This document shows, one piece after another, positions 43,463-52,453 of a stretch of 64,000 bases of DNA. The stretch's first letter is position 1; the number at the start of each line of letters is the position of its first letter. The notes under the pieces are model-generated. The model had not been told where the DNA came from, did not search any database, and saw only the letters and a list, made by a program, of their open reading frames with translations. Both the position numbers and the translations under genes were made by a program. The DNA comes from Membranihabitans maritimus (GTDB lineage: Bacteria; Bacteroidota; Bacteroidia; Chitinophagales; Saprospiraceae): NCBI RefSeq assembly GCF_021729145.1, contig NZ_JAJSLW010000011.1, positions 124,001-188,000 on the forward strand, given 5' to 3'.

Positions 43463-44920
43463 ATGAAAACTTTAACTAAAATTGGAATTTTAATCTTTAC
43501 GATGTTTTCATGTCAAAATAAACTTGACCTTATACCAATTTCTTCAAAGACTGATTCCGGATTTTATATTACATCGGAGCATATTGAGCAAGCTCTTGCA
43601 GGATGTTATGATGCATTACAGGAGGCAAAAGTGAATCAGAATTTTTCATATATGTTGACTGAGGCCAGATCTGATAATACATGGCAAACAACCTTTTACG
43701 ATGACGGACAATTTTGTAGATTCTCAGAAGACGCTTTGAATACTACTTTAGCTACCGCATGGAATAATCTGTATAATTATATTAACAGGTGTAATAGAGT
43801 TATATATTATGTTGGGGAAATTGATGCTCAAGAATCTTCTAAGAATCAATGGAAGGGGGAGGCTTTATTTATAAGGAGTTTACTGTACTTTGATCTTGTC
43901 CGTATTTTTGGAGAAGTTCCAATCGTAATTGAACCGTTGACAATTGATGATGCCTATGAAGTTCCCAAAAGTACGATTCAGGAAGTTTATGATGTTATCA
44001 AAAATGATTTATCAGAAATAGTGAATAATAATTGGTTGTCCACAGAGATTTTTCCTGGACGAGCCAACATTTATGCTGCAAAAGCTCTTTTGGGGAAAGT
44101 ATTGATTTATAGATCAGGTTATCCATTGAGAACTAATGAGTGGTCACAAGCTAAACTATTATTTGAAGATGTTATTGGGTCCGGAGAATTTGAATTTTTT
44201 GAAAATTATGATGATATTTTTGCCTTTGAAAATGAAAATGCCGGACAAAGTTTATTTGCTATTAAGTTTGTTGATGGTACTAACGAAGGAAATAGTTTCC
44301 CTTCAAGAAATGCACCGAATGAAATAGATCCATCTGATTTTGTCTTTGGTGGGACTCCATTTCGTTTACATATTACAGAAGATATTGCTAAGGAAATATT
44401 TCCTGCAACTAATGATTTTAGAAAACAATCCGCTTTAAGAATGTCTTGGTTAAATAAATCTGGAGATACTATAACAAATGATCCATGGTGTCGAAAATAC
44501 AGTGAATACAAGGACCAAATAAATGGTCCGGTAAGTGGCCTCAATAACTGGAACATTGATTTTATATTAATAAGGTTTACAGACGTAATGATGTTATATG
44601 CAGAAGCTTTAAATGAATTGGAAGGTCCCAATGGAGAAGCTTTGGCTATCCTTAATAGGGTAAGAGCAAGAGCCGGTCTGGAACCGAACCCTCAGACGGA
44701 TAAGGAAACATTCCGCCTGTGGATGGAGCAGGAGCGTAGGAGTGAGTTTTGTTTCGAAAACGAAAGGTGGTTTGACCTCGTACGTACCGATCGGGCGTTG
44801 GATGTAATGCAAGCTTTCCTGGAAAGACAAGGTGGTACCTTTGTTAATAATTTTACGGATCGAAGTAAATATTATTATCCCATTCCTCAGTCGGTAACTG
44901 ACCTTACAGGTATTAAATAG
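43463..44920 (+). CDS. SusD/RagB-type surface glycan-binding lipoprotein
   Basis: The 485-residue lipoprotein forms the lid of the SusC barrel. The signal ends in FTMFSC (lipidated Cys). SusD features include DLIPISSKTDSGFYITSEHIEQALAGCYDAL, ATAWNNLYNYINRCNRVI, GEALFIRSLLYFDLVRIFGEVP and the C-terminal RFTDVMMLYAEALNEL, FRLWMEQERRSEFCFENERWFDLVR and YYPIPQSV segments. It is paired with the upstream SusC gene and followed 30 bp later by nanA, so all belong to one transcription unit. Confidence 0.93.
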   Translation: MKTLTKIGILIFTMFSCQNKLDLIPISSKTDSGFYITSEHIEQALAGCYDALQEAKVNQNFSYMLTEARSDNTWQTTFYDDGQFCRFSEDALNTTLATAWNNLYNYINRCNRVIYYVGEIDAQESSKNQWKGEALFIRSLLYFDLVRIFGEVPIVIEPLTIDDAYEVPKSTIQEVYDVIKNDLSEIVNNNWLSTEIFPGRANIYAAKALLGKVLIYRSGYPLRTNEWSQAKLLFEDVIGSGEFEFFENYDDIFAFENENAGQSLFAIKFVDGTNEGNSFPSRNAPNEIDPSDFVFGGTPFRLHITEDIAKEIFPATNDFRKQSALRMSWLNKSGDTITNDPWCRKYSEYKDQINGPVSGLNNWNIDFILIRFTDVMMLYAEALNELEGPNGEALAILNRVRARAGLEPNPQTDKETFRLWMEQERRSEFCFENERWFDLVRTDRALDVMQAFLERQGGTFVNNFTDRSKYYYPIPQSVTDLTGIK

Positions 44921-44950
44921 AAGTTTTATTTCTTATTATTTAAAAAATTT

Positions 44951-45871
44951 ATGATAATTAAAAGCAAAATTAAGGGATTGATAGTTCCTACTTTTACCCC
45001 TCTTGATAGTAGAGGTGAGTTAAAACTTGAAATGATTGATAGATATGCTAGATATTTAGTGTCGATCGGTGTGGATGGAGTTTTTATTTGCGGTACAACA
45101 GGAGAAGGACTCTTGCTTTCTGTTGAAGAAAGACAAAAAATTCTTGAAGCTTGGATGTTGCATAGTAATAATCTTACGGTTATTGTTCATATTTCTTCTA
45201 CAAGTTATAAAGATTCAATACGTTTAGCGTCTCATGCGAAAACTATTGGGGTTGACGCAATAGCTTGTATGGGACCATGTTATTTTCCCCCAAACGGGGT
45301 TTCAGAATTGGTTGAATTTAATAAGAGAATTGCATATTCAGCCCCAGAAATTCCTTATTATTATTATCATATACCTAGTGTATCAAGAGTTGATTTACCC
45401 ATGGTTCAATTTTTAAGCAAAGTTGAAGATGAAATTCCAAATTTTTGTGGGATTAAATTTACTTCAAAGAATTTAGTCGATTTTCAAGAATGTATCCGGT
45501 TGGAAAATTATAAGTTTGATATACTAAACGGAAATGATGAATATTTTTTAAATGGTATGCTATACGGGGTTGAAGGGAGTATTGGAACATCATTTAATTT
45601 TATACCACAATTGTATTTGGACATTAAAGAAGCTTTTGAGAATAATGATATAAAAGGAGCTTTAGACTATCAGGCAAGAGCTATTGACTTTGTTAAGTTA
45701 ATGCTTAAATATGAGAATGCTATAGTCAGTTCCAAAGCAATTTTTAAAATCATGGGTTTGGACCTGGGACCCTGCCGATTGCCTCTCAGAAATTTAACAG
45801 ATGTTGAAAATCGCTCGCTGGAGGCAGACCTGAAAGTATTAGGTTTTTTTAATTCCATATCAACATGCTAA
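44951..45871 (+). CDS. nanA: N-acetylneuraminate lyase
   Basis: The aldolase splits N-acetylneuraminate to N-acetylmannosamine and pyruvate. The 306-residue (beta/alpha)8 protein of the DHDPS/NAL superfamily has GTTGEG (48-53), the catalytic Tyr at about 139 in PYYYYHIPS and the Schiff-base Lys169 in CGIKFTS. FDILNGNDEYFLNGMLYGVEGSIGTSFNF is the NAL-specific second half and sets it apart from dihydrodipicolinate synthase. The enzyme is cytoplasmic. Its stop overlaps the start of the symporter gene by 7 bp, so uptake and cleavage are coupled. KDG aldolase activity is a less likely alternative. Confidence 0.9.
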   Translation: MIIKSKIKGLIVPTFTPLDSRGELKLEMIDRYARYLVSIGVDGVFICGTTGEGLLLSVEERQKILEAWMLHSNNLTVIVHISSTSYKDSIRLASHAKTIGVDAIACMGPCYFPPNGVSELVEFNKRIAYSAPEIPYYYYHIPSVSRVDLPMVQFLSKVEDEIPNFCGIKFTSKNLVDFQECIRLENYKFDILNGNDEYFLNGMLYGVEGSIGTSFNFIPQLYLDIKEAFENNDIKGALDYQARAIDFVKLMLKYENAIVSSKAIFKIMGLDLGPCRLPLRNLTDVENRSLEADLKVLGFFNSISTC

Positions 45872-48294
45872 AAGTTCATATCCGATGTGTTTTTTGGGTT
45901 AGTACTTTTCTTTTATTTCTAAACTGTTCTGGTATTTCTACCAGTATGCCCGAAAATAATATTCAAGCACTGAACAAACTCAAAGAGGCAACCCGGTCCA
46001 ATGATTTTTGGGTTCGGGTTCATGCATACGAATTTTTACAACAATTGGGATATCACGAGTGGGTGGACTCGTCTTTTTACGGACTTTTAGATGTTTATGG
46101 AAATGAACCTGAAAAACGAATCGGAGTTTGGAGAATTGGGGTCCGTGGAGGAAAAACAAAGAAAGAAAAGGAAAATTACATAGATAAAATTCGGGATGTT
46201 TACCTTAACGCTAAAAGTCCGGATCGTTTGCATGCCGCTGAAACATTGGCCAAGTTGGGTGTTTCTCTTAAAACTTTTCCACCCGGATTGGTAAGCAATG
46301 ATTTGGAAAGCGGTGGTGTATTGAGGGGATTTGTACTTTGGGGAAACAGCCTTCCCGCAGATCCCGGAGGCGAAATTGATATTCAGGGCCTCCTGGAATT
46401 GTTTCCGACAGAAAAAAAAGAGGTACAGGAAATCTTGGCTTACGGGATTATGAAGATGAAGGCTGAGATACCGCAGGAGGTCCGGTTGGAAATGGAAGGC
46501 ATAACCGCGGATTTTTCGTTTTCGAATTTGACACGGAATCGGATAAGTTTGGCTCTGACTGCTGACAATCATCAGGTCATGGGCGATACGGGAATAAAAG
46601 ATCATTACAGGAATATGATTCTTAGTAATGTAAAGAGCACTCGTTTCGAAGCGTGTGAAATGATGGCTTATTACGGGGACAAAACGCTGATACCTGACCT
46701 GTATAGAGTACTTACCGGGCAGAATGTTTTGGAATCCGGAGAAGGCAGGTCAGTTTTGGAAAGTATGAACCTGGATTGTCAGAGTGCAGCTGCTTTTGCG
46801 TTATTGTCCATTGAGCGTAAGAAGGACAAGCATTTATCAGTCTGGGATTGGGGCGTTATTGCTTTTTTTCTCCTGATGATGTTGGGGATCGGTTTTTATT
46901 ATTCGAGAAGGGCTTCCAGTAAAGAAGATTATTTATTGGGAGGCCGGACTATGAATCCCTTTATGGTGGGGCTTTCTTTATTCGCTACTTTATTGAGCAC
47001 ACTGAGTTATCTGGCGTATCCCGGGGAACTGATCAAGTACGGGCCTATGGTCGCTTTTGGTATATTATCCTTTCCCGTGGCGTATTGGATCGTAGGAAAG
47101 TTCCTTATTCCGGAATTTATGAAGCTCAATGTGACCAGTGCCTATGAAGTGTTGGAGCTGAAGCTGGGACATAACGTACGGAATCTGGGAACAGTATTTT
47201 TCCTTCTTCTCCGTTTTTTATGGATGTCCACGATCATATATGCTACGGTCACCACGGCACTTTCTACGATTATGGGCTTTTCTGAGAAATGGGTTCCCCT
47301 TATTTGCCTGATTATAGCGTTAATTACGGTTTTATATACTACTCTGGGCGGAATAAAAGCAGTTGTCCTGACAGATGCGATTCAGTCTTTTATTTTACTG
47401 GGTGGGGCGATATTGACCATAATTATTATATCTTCCCGATTCGGTAATTCGATGGATTGGTTTCCCCGGGAATGGTTGTCCCACTGGGAAGAATTGCAGT
47501 GGGGGATTGATTTCAAACAGAGAATGACTATTGGCAATATCTTTGTAATGACCCTTGTGTGGCAGGTATGTACTGCTGGCTCCGATCAAATGGCTATTCA
47601 ACGTTACCTTTCAACGGGTAGTAAAAGAGAAGCTAAATGGTCGCTTAAAGTTTCATTAATGTCCAATGCCTTGGTTCAATTGGTGCTGGCAGTATTGGGG
47701 TTGGCTGTTCTTTCTTACTTTGTGAAATTTCCCGAAGATTTGGAATTCGGAACAAATGTATATGAGAATGCCGATGCCTTGTTCCCGAGGTTTATTCTTG
47801 TTGGACTTCCGGTTGGTATCAGTGGCCTGGTGGTAGCAGGAATAATGGCTGCAGCTATGTCCAGTCTTTCTTCCGGGCTCAATTCTTCTTCTTCCGTGCT
47901 ATCAGAGGATGTCCTGGATCGTCATTTCCCTAAATTATTCAAAACGGTGGATCCATTGAAACAGGTACGTCTGATTTCCGTGATTTTAGGTATCGTTGTT
48001 TCAGTATGTAGTATGTTCATAGGATATATAGAAGGAAACTTACTCGATGTAGTCATCAAAGTAGTTAATCTCGTAGTAGCACCTTTGTTCGTTTTGTTCT
48101 TTATGGCATTGTTTGTGCCCAAAGCAACGGATAAGGGAACGTTCTTCGGAGGAATTTTTTCTTTGTTGGTAGCTATTTTAATTGCTTTTACAGAAATTTT
48201 TGGCCTAAGTGTCCTGACCATTATGCCCGTTTCCCTGATCGCCGGTATAGTATCAAGTTATTTGTTTAGCGAATTGGATCGACAATTCCTCTGA
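45865..48294 (+). CDS. Sodium:solute symporter fused to an exported HEAT-like domain
   Basis: The 809-residue protein is a fusion. Residues 1-21 are a signal with a lipobox-like LLFLNC. Residues about 30-325 are soluble and helical, with HEAT-like repeats (DFWVRVHAYEFLQQLGYHEWV; SPDRLHAAETLAKLGV; KEVQEILAYGIMKM; STRFEACEMMAYYGD; CQSAAAFALLSIE). From residue 327 follows a complete SSS (SLC5-type) transporter with about 13 membrane helices, including the sodium-site region MAAAMSSLSSGLNSSSSVLSEDV. Overlap with nanA and the operon context make sialic acid the likely cargo. The periplasmic domain may bind ligand or dock the propeller proteins. The frame is open throughout and no internal start is needed. 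Confidence 0.88.
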   Translation: MLKVHIRCVFWVSTFLLFLNCSGISTSMPENNIQALNKLKEATRSNDFWVRVHAYEFLQQLGYHEWVDSSFYGLLDVYGNEPEKRIGVWRIGVRGGKTKKEKENYIDKIRDVYLNAKSPDRLHAAETLAKLGVSLKTFPPGLVSNDLESGGVLRGFVLWGNSLPADPGGEIDIQGLLELFPTEKKEVQEILAYGIMKMKAEIPQEVRLEMEGITADFSFSNLTRNRISLALTADNHQVMGDTGIKDHYRNMILSNVKSTRFEACEMMAYYGDKTLIPDLYRVLTGQNVLESGEGRSVLESMNLDCQSAAAFALLSIERKKDKHLSVWDWGVIAFFLLMMLGIGFYYSRRASSKEDYLLGGRTMNPFMVGLSLFATLLSTLSYLAYPGELIKYGPMVAFGILSFPVAYWIVGKFLIPEFMKLNVTSAYEVLELKLGHNVRNLGTVFFLLLRFLWMSTIIYATVTTALSTIMGFSEKWVPLICLIIALITVLYTTLGGIKAVVLTDAIQSFILLGGAILTIIIISSRFGNSMDWFPREWLSHWEELQWGIDFKQRMTIGNIFVMTLVWQVCTAGSDQMAIQRYLSTGSKREAKWSLKVSLMSNALVQLVLAVLGLAVLSYFVKFPEDLEFGTNVYENADALFPRFILVGLPVGISGLVVAGIMAAAMSSLSSGLNSSSSVLSEDVLDRHFPKLFKTVDPLKQVRLISVILGIVVSVCSMFIGYIEGNLLDVVIKVVNLVVAPLFVLFFMALFVPKATDKGTFFGGIFSLLVAILIAFTEIFGLSVLTIMPVSLIAGIVSSYLFSELDRQFL

Positions 48295-48456
48295 GGATGC
48301 TGATAAGAACAGAAGTTTTAGAAGTCGAAAGAAATAACACAGTAAAACCATCTGCATACATATGCGAAATCTGTGGGCTGGAATAGATATTCCCACTGAT
48401 CAGTACAGTTAGGTACAGAATATGATATATATTATCCTATAGTTTTCCGAATATAT

Positions 48457-49725
48457 TTATCTGTCAAATTGCTTTAGGTCCAAGGCCGGGTCAATAACCT
48501 GGTTGGAGTAATGAAGTTCATCCCAATACACAGTATCCTGAGCTTCTGCCGCATTCCTACCTAGTATGGCGGTCAAAGTGGATTCAGCCCCCCTTTCGGC
48601 TTCGTTGAGGTAATTTCCACTTTCAATACTTTGAATAAAACTTTTGTGTTTGTTTTCATCGGCATTATGAAGGGAAGAAAGAAAAACTCCGGCAGCACGC
48701 TGCTCTTCCGTCAATTCAGCTTTCCCTTTGGCAATACCGGAATCCCATTCATTGTCACCGGAAATAAACACTCCTCCGCTATAATGAGCTTCGGCCATTC
48801 CTTTTGTTCCGATAAATCTTGCACATACATCACCGAAAACAGGTCCTAACTGTGTGGAGTGATAGCTTACATTGATGCCTTCGGGATATTCGTATAACGC
48901 CTGGTAATGGTTCCAGGCATTGCCGAATTCCGTACCACCTTTTAATCCTCCCGAGCCATTAGCCTTTACAGGATGGGTTTGTAAAGCCTGGTTACATATA
49001 TCTAACATATGAATCCCTTGATCCAAAAGGGTACCTCCGGATAATTCTCTAAAATGGAAATGATTGCGGATGCGAGCTTCATCATAGGACATATGATCAT
49101 ATGGTTTAATAGGAATTTCTGAAGCCAGATAGTACAGTTGTACATTGATCACCTTACCAATATCTCCGCGTCTTACGCGGCGTATCATTTCGGCATAGGG
49201 GGTGGCATGAGGGACCTGGAATCCAATTGCGAGACTGACTTTTCCTTTAGCTGTTTGTCCTAATTTTTCTATTCTGCGGCATCCTGCCACATCGATTGCT
49301 GCGGGTTTCTCGCAATAAGCGTGTTTCCCTGCCTTTACGGCTGCTTCCAGGAATTCGGGGTGGGTATAGCAGGGAGAAGAGATTAGGACTGCATCTACCT
49401 GGTCATTTTCTAATAATTCCAGATATGCTTCGGAACCTCTGTAGATATTAGATTTCTGTACTTCGCCGAATCCTTTTGCGGCGTTGAGTTGATCCATTTT
49501 TATTTTGGCTTTATCCAATTGATCTGCAAAAATATCAGCCAGAGCATTTATGTTTATATTAGTGTGCCGGGACATGGAAGAAATATCCGTAGTTCCACGG
49601 CTGCCACATCCAATAAATCCCATATTAATGGCAGAATTGGCTTTGGATCCAAATACGGTTTCCGGTTTCAAAATAGTTAATGTCGAAAGAGCTGTTGCTC
49701 CCTTTATAAAGTCTCTTCTTTCCAT
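48457..49725 (-). CDS. Gfo/Idh/MocA family oxidoreductase with Tat signal
   Basis: The 422-residue NAD(P)-dependent sugar-type dehydrogenase has an N-terminal twin-arginine signal (RRDFIKGATALSTL), so the folded protein with cofactor would be exported. The Rossmann motif GFIGCGSRGTTD follows, then YCEKPAAIDV (the conserved EKP lysine) and GGTLLDQGIHMLDICNQAL (active-site His/Asp). Some exported members act as glycosidases (GH109 N-acetylgalactosaminidases) using bound NAD. The substrate here is unknown. The gene is convergent with the sialic-acid locus after 162 bp and is probably independent. Confidence 0.88.
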   Translation of the reverse strand: MERRDFIKGATALSTLTILKPETVFGSKANSAINMGFIGCGSRGTTDISSMSRHTNININALADIFADQLDKAKIKMDQLNAAKGFGEVQKSNIYRGSEAYLELLENDQVDAVLISSPCYTHPEFLEAAVKAGKHAYCEKPAAIDVAGCRRIEKLGQTAKGKVSLAIGFQVPHATPYAEMIRRVRRGDIGKVINVQLYYLASEIPIKPYDHMSYDEARIRNHFHFRELSGGTLLDQGIHMLDICNQALQTHPVKANGSGGLKGGTEFGNAWNHYQALYEYPEGINVSYHSTQLGPVFGDVCARFIGTKGMAEAHYSGGVFISGDNEWDSGIAKGKAELTEEQRAAGVFLSSLHNADENKHKSFIQSIESGNYLNEAERGAESTLTAILGRNAAEAQDTVYWDELHYSNQVIDPALDLKQFDR

Positions 49726-49968
49726 GGATTAGTTATATTTTTAATTTCATAGCATGTGTAAAAAGTAACAAGGCACCTAAAATAAAAAGGAGGGTGCTAT
49801 TGTTGGTACCCTAAATTTAAATTTTATATTTATTATAATGTTATATTATTGTAACGGATTGTATAGCTTTTATAAATTGCGATTGGAAACCCCTTGCATA
49901 AAGGGAATATCTTTGAGGGAAATCGCTTGAATAGTAATTTTTTAACATAAAATAGTTTCAAAAGAAGG

Positions 49969-51162
49969 ATGAAAAAAGTAATGATCATTGGAGCTGGTGG
50001 GGTAGGACGAGTAGTGGCTTATAAGTGCGCAGAGCAAAAAGATGTTTTTTCTGAAATATTATTGGCGAGTAGAACCAAAGCTAAATGTGATGAAATAAAA
50101 GAGGCTATTGGTGACGATAGGATTACAACAGCGGCTATAGATGCGATGGACAAGGATGCATTGGTTAGTTTAATCCGGAAATTCAATCCGGAAATGGTGA
50201 TACACGTTGCTTTACCATACCAGGATCTGGTAATTATGGAAGCTTGCCTGGAAGCAGGTGTACACTATCTGGATACCGCTAATTATGAACCGGAAGATGA
50301 AGCCAAATTCGAATACAAATGGCAATGGGCTTACAACGAACAATTCAAACAGAAAAATTTAATGGCCTTGCTTGGTTGTGGATTTGATCCTGGTGTCACT
50401 TCGATATTTACGGCCTATGCGGACAAACATTATTTTGATGAAATACATTATTTGGATATTGTGGATTGTAATGCCGGAGATCATGGTCATCCGTTTGCAA
50501 CCAATTTTAATCCTGAAATTAATATCAGGGAAGTTACGCAAAAAGGGAAGTACTGGGAGAATGGTCAATGGGTCGAGACGGAACCTCATCAATTTATGAA
50601 GAAATTGAATTACCCTGAAATCGGTCCTAAAAATTCGTACCTAATATATCACGAAGAACTGGAATCTTTAGTGAAAAATTTTCCTACTATCAAAAGGGCA
50701 AGGTTTTGGATGACTTTCTCTGATGAATACCTTACTCACTTGCGTGTAATCCAAAATATAGGGATGGCTAATATCGAACCCATTACTTATGAAGGAAGAC
50801 AAATTGTACCTATCCAATTTTTAAAAGCTGTACTACCCGATCCTAAATCATTGGGTACAAATTATAAAGGATGGACATCAATTGGATGTAGAATCAGAGG
50901 GATAAAAGATGGAAAAGAAAGGACATGTTATATCTATAATAACTGTAGTCATGAAAAAGCATTTGAAGAGACAGGTACCCAGGGCGTATCATATACCACA
51001 GGGGTTCCTGCTATGATTGGTGCGAAAATGATGGTGACCGGAAAATGGAATGGCGAAGGGGTGTTCAATGTTGAAAATTTTGACCCGGATCCTTTTATGG
51101 AGGAGCTCAATAGTTGCGGCCTTCCCTGGGAGGTAAAACTGGATATTGATTTGGAGCTATAG
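49969..51162 (+). CDS. Carboxynorspermidine/carboxyspermidine synthase (saccharopine dehydrogenase family)
   Basis: The NADPH-dependent enzyme condenses aspartate semialdehyde with a diamine to a carboxy-polyamine, which NspC then decarboxylates. The 397-residue protein begins with KKVMIIGAGGVGRVVAYKCA (dinucleotide fold). HVALPYQDLVIMEACLEAGVHYLDTANYEPEDEA and LLGCGFDPGVTSIFTAY are hallmarks of this branch. The C-terminal half has GVSYTTGVPAMIGAKMM. Its neighbour nspC, 147 bp downstream, confirms the pathway. Whether the product is spermidine, norspermidine or homospermidine depends on the diamine available. Confidence 0.92.
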   Translation: MKKVMIIGAGGVGRVVAYKCAEQKDVFSEILLASRTKAKCDEIKEAIGDDRITTAAIDAMDKDALVSLIRKFNPEMVIHVALPYQDLVIMEACLEAGVHYLDTANYEPEDEAKFEYKWQWAYNEQFKQKNLMALLGCGFDPGVTSIFTAYADKHYFDEIHYLDIVDCNAGDHGHPFATNFNPEINIREVTQKGKYWENGQWVETEPHQFMKKLNYPEIGPKNSYLIYHEELESLVKNFPTIKRARFWMTFSDEYLTHLRVIQNIGMANIEPITYEGRQIVPIQFLKAVLPDPKSLGTNYKGWTSIGCRIRGIKDGKERTCYIYNNCSHEKAFEETGTQGVSYTTGVPAMIGAKMMVTGKWNGEGVFNVENFDPDPFMEELNSCGLPWEVKLDIDLEL

Positions 51163-51309
51163 GTCATGAGATTGGAGTTATTGTGCGCGTGGTTTGAGTT
51201 ACGAAAAAAGTAGTAATTGTGCAAAATGAGCTGAATATCTCACTACTAAAAGTTAAGAGCTTATAATTAATTTAAAAAGCCTTCTGTTCAACATGGAATA
51301 CTGTAGAAA

Positions 51310-52452
51310 ATGATAAAGCAAAAATACTATTACCCTAATATCCCGAGCCCAGCTTATGTCCTGGAAGAACAGAAGATAAGATCTAATTTAGAAAAATTAA
51401 AATATGTTCGTGAAAAGGCTGGAATAGAAATCATTCTTGCCTTAAAGGCTTTTTCCATGTGGTCAGTTTTTCCTATAGTAAGGGAATATCTTGATGGTGC
51501 TACAGCAAGCTCTTTATTCGAGGCCAAAACTATTTTTGATGAGATGGGCGAAAAGGCGCATACATATGCTCCAGGCTATCGAGAAGATGAGATTGATGAA
51601 TTAGCCCGGATGAGTCAAACCATTATCTTCAATTCCCTGGATCAATATTACCGCTTTGGAAAGAAAATGAAAACGGTAAATAGCCAATTAGCTTTTGGGA
51701 TTCGGGTAAATCCTGGATATAGCGAAATAGAAACAGATTTATATAATCCGGCATCACCTGGAAGTAGGTTAGGTATTCGCTCATTGGAAAACGTACCAGA
51801 TGGAATAAATGGGCTTCATTTTCATGCTCTTTGTGAAAATAATTCGTACACATTATCACGTGTCCTGGATGCCTTCGAAGAGCGATTCGGTCATCTTTTG
51901 GATCAATTGGATTGGCTGAATATGGGGGGAGGGCATTTGATTACGTCTTCGGGATATGAAATTGAACACTTAATCCAACTTTTGTTATCTTTAAAAAGGA
52001 GATATTCCCATCTTAAGATAATAATGGAGCCGGGGTCTGCAATTGCCTGGCAAACCGGTTTTCTCAAATCGACGGTTATGGACGTAATTGATACTCCAAT
52101 GCGTAAATGTTTAATCCTGGATATTTCGTTTACCGCCCATATGCCTGATTGTTTGGAGATGCCTTATAACCCAGAGGTTAGAGGGGCTAAATATGGTACA
52201 GAGGGTAATCATGTCTATCAACTGGGAGGAACAAGTTGTTTGGCAGGAGATCAGTTGGGACCTTATTCCTTTGAAAATGAAGTGAAAGTAGGGGATGAAG
52301 TAATTTTTGAAGACATGATTCATTATACGATGGTAAAAACCACTATGTTCAATGGGGTAAGACATCCGGATATAGGGATCATTAATGGTAGGGGAGAGTA
52401 TAGAGTTCAAAGGAGTTTCACCTATGAGGATTTTAAATCCAGATTGTCATAA
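51310..52452 (+). CDS. nspC: Carboxynorspermidine/carboxyspermidine decarboxylase
   Basis: A PLP-dependent fold-III decarboxylase of 380 residues. The PLP lysine is K46 in IILALKAFSMW. The segment TASSLFEAKTIFDEMG, the glycine-rich LNMGGGHLIT phosphate site and IMEPGSAIAWQTGFL are family features. The C-terminal VIFEDMIHYTMVKTTMFNGVRHPDIGI supplies the partner active-site loop of the dimer. It completes the alternative spermidine route with the upstream dehydrogenase. prmC begins 1 bp after its stop, an unusual but common-looking operon join. Confidence 0.93.
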   Translation: MIKQKYYYPNIPSPAYVLEEQKIRSNLEKLKYVREKAGIEIILALKAFSMWSVFPIVREYLDGATASSLFEAKTIFDEMGEKAHTYAPGYREDEIDELARMSQTIIFNSLDQYYRFGKKMKTVNSQLAFGIRVNPGYSEIETDLYNPASPGSRLGIRSLENVPDGINGLHFHALCENNSYTLSRVLDAFEERFGHLLDQLDWLNMGGGHLITSSGYEIEHLIQLLLSLKRRYSHLKIIMEPGSAIAWQTGFLKSTVMDVIDTPMRKCLILDISFTAHMPDCLEMPYNPEVRGAKYGTEGNHVYQLGGTSCLAGDQLGPYSFENEVKVGDEVIFEDMIHYTMVKTTMFNGVRHPDIGIINGRGEYRVQRSFTYEDFKSRLS

Positions 52453-52453
52453 T

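Noticed and set aside
44951-45871. Dihydrodipicolinate synthase (DapA) for the aldolase gene
   Set aside because: The YYHIP and GSIGTSFNF segments and the sialidase/SusCD/symporter context match N-acetylneuraminate lyase better.
46087-46605. 172-codon ORF antisense to the HEAT-like domain of the symporter fusion
   Set aside because: Long, but opposite a frame with clear protein features, and its translation shows no domain; a shadow ORF.
49745-49830. ggcacc / gggtgct inverted strings upstream of the carboxynorspermidine genes
   Set aside because: The arms are mismatched and no U-run follows, so neither a terminator nor a riboswitch can be claimed.
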